NCBI GenBank assembly: GCA_029258695.1
Contig: JARIBR010000232.1
Location: forward strand, 1-28,505
Length of the DNA: 28,505 bases
Reading direction: 5' to 3'
DNA from: Quadrisphaera sp.
Lineage (GTDB): Bacteria; Actinomycetota; Actinomycetes; Actinomycetales; Quadrisphaeraceae
In this document: piece after piece, positions 22,495 to 28,505 of the stretch
Position numbering within the stretch: position 1 is the first letter of the stretch
Layout: each line of letters opens with the position of its first letter
Made by a program: the position numbers and the translations under genes
The notes under the pieces: generated by a model
What the model was told of the DNA's origin: nothing
What the model saw: the letters and a program-made list of their open reading frames with translations, nothing else
Database searches by the model: none

Positions 22495-23544
22495 ATGCAC
22501 ACCGATCAGGAGCTCCTGGGCGCGGCGCGGGCCGTCGCGGCCCAGGACGAAGACGTGGCCGGCGTCGCGACCTATCTGGCGGTGACGAACCGTGTCGGAG
22601 CGTCCTCGTGGCTCGACGGCGCCGCCTCGCACGCAGCGTCCGCCGGCGACGCCCGGCTGGCCGAGGAGCTGCGGCGCGCCTGGGCCGTGGTGAGCCGGGC
22701 GGACCCGGACGCCACCGTGCAGGACGCCCTGGCCGCCCTGGCCTGGCTCCACCTGCGTGAACCGGGCACCGACGAGCCGCCGGTGGGGCGCGACGAGGCC
22801 CCGGGCGCCACCGAGGCCTTGGCTGCCTGGACCCCCGAGGGCGTCGAGCGGGGTTCCCGGGAGGAGCGCGAGGCCGACGTCGCCAGCGTCCACGACGCGC
22901 TGGTGGCCGGCCGGGTGCTGCGGGTGGTCAACTTCCACCACACCCCCGAGCGTGACGCCGACGCGATCCGTGCTCAGCTCTCGTGGTTCGCCGAGCGCTT
23001 CGTGCCGGCGACCGCGGCCGACGTCCACCGGCTGCTCACCACCGGCTCGTGGCCGCACGACCGGCCGGGGATCGCGGTCGCCCTCTACGACGGCTTCCTC
23101 AGCGCGGCGCGCGTCGCGGTGCCGATCTGCGAGGACCTGGGGCTCACGGCGTGGCTGTACCCGGTCACCGACCTCCTCGACGCCGACGTCGACCGTCAGC
23201 GGGAGATCATGGCTGATCGCGACTTCGGCGTGTCACCGGAGGACCTGGCCTCGGGGCAGCGCCTGGCGATGACGTGGGACGAGCTCGCCGACCTCGCCGA
23301 GCGCCACGTGGTCCTCGGGCACACCGACGACCACGTCACGGCGGCCTCCGTGACCACCGATGCCGACGTCGAGCGCCGGGTGCGCACGCCCCTGCGGCAC
23401 CTGCGCGAGCGCCTCGGGCGTGACGTCGCGGGCTGGGCGTGGGCCGGTGGCACGCCCCTCGGCGACGGGCCGGGCGACCGGGCGCTCGCGGACGAGGGCG
23501 TCCCGCTGCTGGTCTCCAACGCCTTCGTCGAGCGGATCGGCTGA
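22495..23544 (+). CDS. Polysaccharide deacetylase-like (NodB-fold) protein lacking the catalytic-base aspartate
   Basis: The C-terminal half of this 349-residue protein resembles NodB-fold carbohydrate esterases. IAVALYDGFLSAARVAVPI near 193-211 occupies the TFDDG motif-1 position, and LGHTDDHVT holds the motif-2 histidines His276 and His280. MTWDELADLAERHVVLGHT is typical of this group. The metal ligands Asp199, His276 and His280 are present, but the first Asp of motif 1, normally the catalytic base, is Tyr198. The N-terminal 140 residues are alpha-helical in character, with no known domain. There is no signal peptide or membrane anchor, so it acts in the cytoplasm, unlike most peptidoglycan or chitin deacetylases. 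It may use a different mechanism or only bind a substrate. It is the last gene of the DUF427 run and converges with the GGDEF-EAL gene, 36 bases away. Confidence 0.75.
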   Translation: MHTDQELLGAARAVAAQDEDVAGVATYLAVTNRVGASSWLDGAASHAASAGDARLAEELRRAWAVVSRADPDATVQDALAALAWLHLREPGTDEPPVGRDEAPGATEALAAWTPEGVERGSREEREADVASVHDALVAGRVLRVVNFHHTPERDADAIRAQLSWFAERFVPATAADVHRLLTTGSWPHDRPGIAVALYDGFLSAARVAVPICEDLGLTAWLYPVTDLLDADVDRQREIMADRDFGVSPEDLASGQRLAMTWDELADLAERHVVLGHTDDHVTAASVTTDADVERRVRTPLRHLRERLGRDVAGWAWAGGTPLGDGPGDRALADEGVPLLVSNAFVERIG

Positions 23545-23580
23545 GCGTCACCGCACGCCCGGGTCGGCCGGCGTCAGGGC

Positions 23581-25743
23581 TCAGCGGGCCGGCGCGGTCA
23601 CCCGACGCCGCGCCGCCCACCGGGCCAGCTCGTCGGCGGGCACCGGCCGGGAGTGGTGGTAGCCCTGGGTGTCGTCGACGCCGAGGGCGGCCAGCGCGTC
23701 CAGCGTGGCGGCGTCCTCCACCCCCTCGGCCACCAGGCGCAGCCCGAGGCTGTGGGCGAGGTCGACGGTGGAGCGCACGATGGTGGCGATCCGCGCGTCG
23801 GTGCCGAGCTCCGCGACGAACGAGCGGTCCAGCTTCAGCTCGGTCGCTGGCAGGTCCTTGAGGTAGGCCAGCGAGCTGTGCCCGGTGCCGTAGTCGTCGA
23901 TGCTCACCCCCACGCCGAGGGCGACGAGCTCGGCGACCACCCGGCGGCTCACGGCGGCGTCGAGCATCAGCTCGGTCTCGGTGATCTCGAGCATGAGCTC
24001 GTGGGGCGGGACGCCGTGGTCCAGCAGCAGGGCCCCGACGGTGGTGACGAGGTAGGGGTCGAGCAGGGAGGTCGCCGAGATGTTCACGGACATGCGGCTG
24101 CCCGACCCGCCGTCGATCTGCGGTTTGGCCACCAGGGCCCGGCGCAGCACCTGCCGGGTGATGGCGTCCATGAGCCCGTTGCGCTCCGCGAGGGGCAGGA
24201 AGGCGAACGGGCCGAGCATGCCCCGGGTGGGGTGCTGCCAGCGCACCAGGGCCTCGACGCCGACCAGGGCACCCGTCGCGGCCTCGAGCTGGGGCTGGAA
24301 GTGCACGTCGAGGCGGTCGTGCGCCACGGCGTCGCGCAGGTCGGCCACGAGGTCCAGCTCGGCGCGGCGGGCCGCGTCGACCTCGGCGTCGTAGACCACC
24401 ACCCCGCCGCGGCTCTCCTTCGCCCGGTACATCGAGCTGTCGGCCATCCGCTGCAGCTCCTCGGCGTCGCGGGTGTGCTCCGGCGCCGCGGCGACGCCCA
24501 TGCTGGCGTCCACCGACACCTGGTGGCCCCCGAGGGTGAACGGCGCCTCCAGGGCGATGACCACGCGCGCGGCGCGGGCCGCGGCTACCGCGGCGGTGGT
24601 GGCCGGCCGCACGAGGGCGAACTCGTCGCCGCCCTGGCGCACCACGACCTCGTCGGCCGGGGAGGAGGCGAGCAGGCGGGCGGCGACCTGGCGCAGCAGC
24701 TCGTCGCCGGCGTCGTGCCCGAGGACGTCGTTGACCTCCTTGAAGCGGTCCAGGTCGACGAGCGTGAGGGAGAGCGCCTGCCCCGAGCCCACGCCGGCGA
24801 GCGCCGCGGACAGCGCCCGGCGGTTGCCGAGCCCGGTCAGCTCGTCCGTGAGGGCCTGCTGCCGGCTGCCGTTCAGCGAGGAGATGAGCCGGTAGACGAG
24901 CAGGACGCACACCAGCGAGATCGCGATGACGCACAGCGCGAGCACCACCGTGGCGGTGGGCAGCCCGACGGCGTGGTCGACCCCGAGGAGGGCGCCGGCG
25001 ATCCCCAGCTGGAGCACGGGGCCGAGCATGACGGAGCGCGCCGGTTCGTCCACGACGACGACCACGGGCGACCTGGTCCACGAGGCCGTGGCCAGCAGCA
25101 CCAGGAAGAGCGGGAGCCCCACCTCGTGGACCCCGATCGGCGGCGAGGCGTCGAGGACGCCCACCCGCTGGAGCAGCTGGGCGCTCTCCGCGGCGGCCAG
25201 GACGACGAGCGCACCGAGGACGAGCTGGGCGGGAGCGGTGGCCAGCGCCCCGGTGTTGCGCAGCCCCGTGAGGGCGAACAGCGTCAGGAAGGCTGCGCAC
25301 GCCGGCACGGCGAGGATCAGGGAGGTCTGCGCCATCTCCAGGTCCAGGGCTCGCTGGACCGGGCGCGCCGCCGCGGCGAGGGTGACGCTGATCGCCAGGA
25401 GGAGGCCGCTGAGCGTGTCGAGCCAGCCGCGCAGCAGCGCGACCCGCTGGTGGGTCCGCATGAGCGCCATCACCGTCATCGCCAACGACGTCGCACCGAC
25501 CACCAGGAGCCCGAAGGACGCCGCGGTGGTGAGCCTCCCGGCTCCGACGGCGGCGAGGAGGTGGCCCAGGTACGTGGCGAGCGCCGCGGTGGCCGCCGGC
25601 GCCCACACCGCGCGCCCTGCGGGCCGGACGAGCACCCGGAGGACGAGCGCCGCCGTGACGAGGGACGCCACGGTCCACAGCGCGATGCCCGCGGCGACGG
25701 TCAGCTGGTCGAGGTCCACGCAGGAGCCATCGGCCCGCTGCAC
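23581..25743 (-). CDS. Membrane-bound GGDEF-EAL c-di-GMP signalling protein
   Basis: This 720-residue protein has about eight membrane segments in residues 13-275, with no extracytoplasmic sensor domain I recognise. A GGDEF domain (about 295-450, exact motif at 371-375, LVDLDRFKEVND upstream) and an EAL domain (about 465-710, motif at 497-499, then DDYGTGHSS and EGVED) follow. Both catalytic signatures look intact. Unlike BphP, there is no RxxD inhibitory site before GGDEF, so product inhibition of synthesis may be absent. GTG 25743 is used as start, but its ribosome site is poor; GTG 25719 is an alternative. It begins 27 bases after the telA stop on the same strand and is probably co-transcribed with it. 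It converges with the NodB-fold gene. Confidence 0.92.
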   Translation of the reverse strand: MQRADGSCVDLDQLTVAAGIALWTVASLVTAALVLRVLVRPAGRAVWAPAATAALATYLGHLLAAVGAGRLTTAASFGLLVVGATSLAMTVMALMRTHQRVALLRGWLDTLSGLLLAISVTLAAAARPVQRALDLEMAQTSLILAVPACAAFLTLFALTGLRNTGALATAPAQLVLGALVVLAAAESAQLLQRVGVLDASPPIGVHEVGLPLFLVLLATASWTRSPVVVVVDEPARSVMLGPVLQLGIAGALLGVDHAVGLPTATVVLALCVIAISLVCVLLVYRLISSLNGSRQQALTDELTGLGNRRALSAALAGVGSGQALSLTLVDLDRFKEVNDVLGHDAGDELLRQVAARLLASSPADEVVVRQGGDEFALVRPATTAAVAAARAARVVIALEAPFTLGGHQVSVDASMGVAAAPEHTRDAEELQRMADSSMYRAKESRGGVVVYDAEVDAARRAELDLVADLRDAVAHDRLDVHFQPQLEAATGALVGVEALVRWQHPTRGMLGPFAFLPLAERNGLMDAITRQVLRRALVAKPQIDGGSGSRMSVNISATSLLDPYLVTTVGALLLDHGVPPHELMLEITETELMLDAAVSRRVVAELVALGVGVSIDDYGTGHSSLAYLKDLPATELKLDRSFVAELGTDARIATIVRSTVDLAHSLGLRLVAEGVEDAATLDALAALGVDDTQGYHHSRPVPADELARWAARRRVTAPAR

Positions 25744-25770
25744 CAGATCTTGAGCCGTGGGCGAGAGACC

Positions 25771-27036
25771 TCAACCCTCCAGCTGCTCCTGCTCGTCCCT
25801 CTCCCCCCGCCGGGCACGCTCGAGGTACGCCTGCGAGCGGGTGACCTGGCCCTCGAGGGCCTCCACGGTGCTCGCCATGCTCTCCACGGCCTGGGCCTTG
25901 AAGGTGTCGATGGCGTCCATCGTCGCGAAGACGTCGTCGAAGGCCTGCTGGAGCGTCTCCACGCTCACGCCGGAGGACGAGGCCTGCTCGTGGATCGTGG
26001 CGGTCTGCGCCTTGAGCAGCTCGCTCGTGCGCTCGATCATCGTGTTCGTCGTCTCGTTGAGCGCGCCGATCTGGTCCAGCACGAGGCGCTGGCTGGCGAG
26101 CGCCTGCGCGACGATGACCGCGGTGCGCAGCGCCGAGACCGTGGTGGTCCGCGCCCGGTCCACGCCCTTGACCAGCTCGACGTTGTTCTTGCGGATCATG
26201 TCGAGGGCCAGGTAGCCCTGCACCGAGACCGCGATCTGCGTGGTGAGGTCCTGGCGGCGCTGGCGGATGGGGAACAGCGCGTCGGCGCTCAGCGCGTCGG
26301 CGGCCCTCGGGTCGCTGGCGCGCAGCTCCTCGATCTTCGCCGACGTCGCCGCGTCCAGGGCCGAGGCGAGGGTGGCGTACTCGGACAGGCGCCCCATCGT
26401 GACCCAGAGGTTGACCTTCTCGGCCTCCAGCGACGCGTTGTCGCGGCGCAGCTCGTCCTGGCCCCTGGCCAGCGCGACGATGATGGCGTCGAGCTGGTCC
26501 TGCGCGGAGGCGTAGCGCTCGAAGTACCGCGTGAGCCTCCTGCCGCCGGGCATCTTGGCGAACAGCTTCTTCGGTCCCGTCAGGTCCGCGCGAGCCGGGT
26601 CGAGGTCGGTGACGGTGGCACGCAGGTCCGACAGGGCCTCGGCCACCCGGGTCTGGGCGTCACCGCCGGACGCCGCCCCACGAGGCTGCTGCGCCCGCTG
26701 CGCCGCGGCGAGGGAGGAGGCCGGGCGCTCGAGCATCCGGTTCGAGACCTGGGCGGAGGCGCGGATCTCCTGCTCACCCATCCGCACGATGTCGTCGACC
26801 TTGCGGGCGAACGTCGGGCTCTGGGGAGGCTCGCTGGCGAGGTCGGCGACGAACGCCTCCGCCCGGGCCGCCAGCTCCGCCCGCTTGTCCGCGGGGACGG
26901 CGACCATGCCGACGGCCTGCTCCTCGCCGACCTCGGGCACGGGCGCGGGAGGGTGCAGGACGAGCCCCTCGGGGGCAGCGGCGTCGCGGGCCCCGGCGGG
27001 CGGCTCGAGCGGGGCGTTCAGGTCGAGCTCGGACAC
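25771..27036 (-). CDS. telA: TelA-family toxic anion resistance protein
   Basis: This 421-residue, largely helical protein matches the TelA/YaaN family. It has a variable N-terminus to about residue 95, then long coiled helices. Conserved segments include KKLFAKMPGGRRLTRYFERY, LWVTMGRLSEYA, RRQDLTTQIAVSVQGYLALDMIRKNN and VSALRTAVIVAQALASQ. The family is named for tellurite resistance, though its cellular role is unclear and it often accompanies XpaC-like membrane proteins, as here. The GTG at 27036 follows a strong GGGAGG site. No membrane segment or signal peptide is seen. It is divergent from the XpaC-like gene across a 180-base region with two dyads, and it is followed by a GGDEF-EAL gene 27 bases later. 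Confidence 0.92.
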   Translation of the reverse strand: MSELDLNAPLEPPAGARDAAAPEGLVLHPPAPVPEVGEEQAVGMVAVPADKRAELAARAEAFVADLASEPPQSPTFARKVDDIVRMGEQEIRASAQVSNRMLERPASSLAAAQRAQQPRGAASGGDAQTRVAEALSDLRATVTDLDPARADLTGPKKLFAKMPGGRRLTRYFERYASAQDQLDAIIVALARGQDELRRDNASLEAEKVNLWVTMGRLSEYATLASALDAATSAKIEELRASDPRAADALSADALFPIRQRRQDLTTQIAVSVQGYLALDMIRKNNVELVKGVDRARTTTVSALRTAVIVAQALASQRLVLDQIGALNETTNTMIERTSELLKAQTATIHEQASSSGVSVETLQQAFDDVFATMDAIDTFKAQAVESMASTVEALEGQVTRSQAYLERARRGERDEQEQLEG

Positions 27037-27119
27037 GTGGCTGCCTCCCGTGGTCGGGGCGCCGAACCCGCACCGGCTGCGTCGCGGCGCCCGTCGTCCC
27101 AGGGTAGGGACCCCGTGAA

Positions 27120-27161
27120 GGGTGCTGGCACCCGTGGCGACGGGTGGTAGCACCCGTGGCG
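27120..27161. promoter_or_regulatory. Two phased dyads between telA and the XpaC-like gene (putative operators)
   Basis: A perfect dyad GGGTGC-TG-GCACCC (27120-27133) and a near copy GGGTGG-TA-GCACCC (27142-27155, one arm mismatch) start 22 bases apart, two helical turns. Each is followed by GTGGCG, so GCACCCGTGGCG is an exact 12-base direct repeat (27128-27139, 27150-27161). The remaining 180-base divergent region shows no other clear structure. Two same-face sites are typical of cooperative repressor binding, which could coordinate both genes. Confidence 0.5.
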
Positions 27162-27216
27162 GGGAGCGGCGCAGGTGGAACACTGGAGCTGAAGCAACCA
27201 CGTCGCGGGAGGCGCC

Positions 27217-28053
27217 ATGGCATCGGAGCGGTACCCCGACGACGACGCGCGCCGCGAGCCCCGGGTGGTGGACGCCACGGGCGCCGAGGTCCGCAGGCCC
27301 TCCTCCGAGGAGGTCTCCCGGTGGGAGCTCCCGGTGCCCGCCGTCCGCTTCATCGCGACCGCCTGGATGCCGCTGTGGATCCTCATGTTCGTGTTCGGGT
27401 TCTGGCAGGTGGGCCTCGCGCTCCTCTTCCTCACCGGACCGGTGATGGCCGCGCTGCACGCCAGCGGTCGGCCGCGCCGCGAGCGCGAGCGTGAGCGCCG
27501 CAAGCAGCTGAAGCGAGCGCGCTACGACGAGCGGGTGCTGCGCCAGAGCGACGCGCCGCACGAGCCCGGGCCCCCGCGGCGCGACGACGCGGGTGACGGT
27601 CAGCCCCAGGCTGGTCGGACCGGCAGCCCGGGCCCTTCGGGCGCCGAGCGCGCGCTCGCCGGAGCCGTGGTCCGCGCCGAGACCAGCGGCGGGCGCCTGG
27701 ACGCCGACGCCCTCGAGCTGGTCCGCGAGATCGACCAGCTCCTGCGCCCGCTCCTGGCCCACGTGCGCACCCGCGGCGCCGACGCCGCCGTGCGCCACGA
27801 CCTCGAGGCGCTCGCGCGCGAGCACCTGCCGCAGACACTGGACGCCTACCTCGTCCTTCCCGTGGACTACGCCCACGACCACCGCACGCCAGCCGGACCC
27901 ACCCCGGCCGACGAGCTGCGGGCCCAGCTGACGCTGCTCGTCGAGGGGTGCCGGCAGCTGCGCGACGCCGTGCACGACGCCGACCTCAGCCGTCAGGCCG
28001 AGCTGGGGCGCTTCCTCGACGCGAAGTTCCGCCGCAGCGACCTGGACCTGTGA
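27217..28053 (+). CDS. XpaC-like membrane protein, partner of TelA
   Basis: The 278-residue protein has a polar N-terminus, two closely spaced membrane segments (about 43-61 and 64-81), a very basic stretch (RPRRERERERRKQLKRARY) and a C-terminal helical domain. That domain has LPQTLDAYLVLPVDYAH followed by TPADELRAQLTLLVEGCRQL and ends with LGRFLDAKF. This layout, next to telA, fits the XpaC/5-bromo-4-chloroindolyl phosphate hydrolysis-type proteins often paired with TelA; the match is by pattern and context rather than a strict motif. The ATG follows GGGAGG. It is divergent from telA, and rsmI follows 69 bases downstream on the same strand. Its role is unknown; a membrane anchor or stress-response partner for TelA is a guess. 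Confidence 0.7.
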   Translation: MASERYPDDDARREPRVVDATGAEVRRPSSEEVSRWELPVPAVRFIATAWMPLWILMFVFGFWQVGLALLFLTGPVMAALHASGRPRRERERERRKQLKRARYDERVLRQSDAPHEPGPPRRDDAGDGQPQAGRTGSPGPSGAERALAGAVVRAETSGGRLDADALELVREIDQLLRPLLAHVRTRGADAAVRHDLEALAREHLPQTLDAYLVLPVDYAHDHRTPAGPTPADELRAQLTLLVEGCRQLRDAVHDADLSRQAELGRFLDAKFRRSDLDL

Positions 28054-28122
28054 CGGCCCTGCGGGATGGGTGACGACGTCGCTGAGCGCCGCTGACCCGC
28101 TGACGCCTGGCACCATGCGGTG

Positions 28123-28505
28123 GTGAGCGGCGTCGTGGTCCTGGCCGGCACCCCCATCGGCAACCCGATGGACGCGCCGCCTCGCCTCGCCGAGCTGATC
28201 GCCACCGCCGACGTCGTCGCCGCCGAGGACACCCGCCGGCTGCGGCGCCTGACCAGCGCCCTCGGCGTGGAGCCGAGCGGCCAGGTGCTCAGCTACCACG
28301 AGCACAACGAGGACGCCCGCACCGACGAGCTGGTCGAGCGGGCCGCCAACGGCGCCACCGTGCTGGTGCTCACCGACGCCGGCATGCCCACCGTCTCCGA
28401 CCCGGGCTACCGCGTCGTCGTCGCCGCCGTCGCCGCCGGGGTGAAGGTCTCCACCGCCCCCGGCCCCTCAGCGGTGCTCGCGGCGCTCGCGGTCTCGGGG
28501 CTGGC
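28123..28505 (+). CDS. rsmI: 16S rRNA (cytidine-1402-2'-O)-methyltransferase RsmI, N-terminal part (runs off the window)
   Basis: The open frame continues past the right edge, leaving 127 codons in view. It shows the RsmI start [19 protein letters not shown], then [38 protein letters not shown] and [17 protein letters not shown], all diagnostic of this SAM-dependent (tetrapyrrole-methylase-fold) family. RsmI 2'-O-methylates C1402 in the decoding centre of 16S rRNA. GTG 28123 is chosen; GTG 28120 is in frame and adjacent. An ATG at 28115 is out of frame and hits a stop immediately. A CACCAT hexamer six bases before the start has the leaderless geometry but is a weak -10. In related genomes rsmI is commonly divergent from pmt; here the two are separated. 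Confidence 0.95.
   Translation, partial: MSGVVVLAGTPIGNPMDAPPRLAELIATADVVAAEDTRRLRRLTSALGVEPSGQVLSYHEHNEDARTDELVERAANGATVLVLTDAGMPTVSDPGYRVVVAAVAAGVKVSTAPGPSAVLAALAVSGL

Noticed and set aside
23540..23585. 7-base inverted repeat GCTGAGC/GCTCAGC between convergent genes, possible bidirectional terminator
   Set aside because: The 32-base loop and absence of T-runs make it weak, and the arms are largely set by the two stop-codon contexts.
1..28505. CRISPR arrays, tRNA or rRNA genes, transposases, integrases, toxin-antitoxin pairs
   Set aside because: No direct-repeat/spacer pattern, RNA gene signature or mobile-element protein was seen on either strand.

Overview
The window is one piece of a very high-GC actinobacterial chromosome. 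Third codon positions are almost all G or C, GTG starts and 4-base GTGA gene overlaps are common, and several genes carry a TAnnnT hexamer 6 to 9 bases before the start codon, as in actinobacterial leaderless genes. The gene set (bacteriophytochrome with heme oxygenase, polyprenol-phosphate protein mannosyltransferase, DUF427, TelA/XpaC-like pair, rsmI) would suit a Kineococcus-like organism. That placement is an inference, not a match.

Bases 1-2166 are the end of a phenylacetate catabolic cluster: the last 12 codons of a 3-hydroxyacyl-CoA dehydrogenase, then paaZ. A betaine-homocysteine S-methyltransferase-like gene follows (2365-3414) with visibly different codon use and a structured leader. 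After about 280 gene-free bases comes a light-sensing unit: bphO (makes biliverdin) overlaps bphP, a phytochrome fused to intact GGDEF and EAL domains, so light probably sets c-di-GMP levels.

Bases 7237-18032 lie on the minus strand. In transcription order they are an aminotransferase, an RhtA-type exporter and protein mannosyltransferase pmt (all coupled by 4-base overlaps); then xdhA, xdhB, xdhC and guaD for guanine and xanthine catabolism to urate; then a hotdog thioesterase with its own likely promoter. XdhB has an 82-residue His-rich, repeat-built C-terminal tail.

Bases 18112-23544 are the least familiar part. A degenerate Nudix-like protein ends in six pentapeptide repeats and converges on an aldo/keto reductase. 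That reductase is divergent from a compact four-gene plus-strand unit: DUF427 protein, two paralogous unknown membrane proteins, and a cytoplasmic NodB-fold protein lacking one catalytic aspartate. The divergent intergenic region holds a large nested inverted repeat that overlaps the likely reductase promoter. The four-gene unit is my best candidate for an undescribed system.

Bases 23581-28505 hold a membrane GGDEF-EAL protein downstream of telA (minus strand), a divergent XpaC-like membrane protein with two helically phased dyads in the shared intergenic region, and the 5' part of rsmI, which runs off the window. No tRNA, rRNA, CRISPR array, transposase or integrase was seen.
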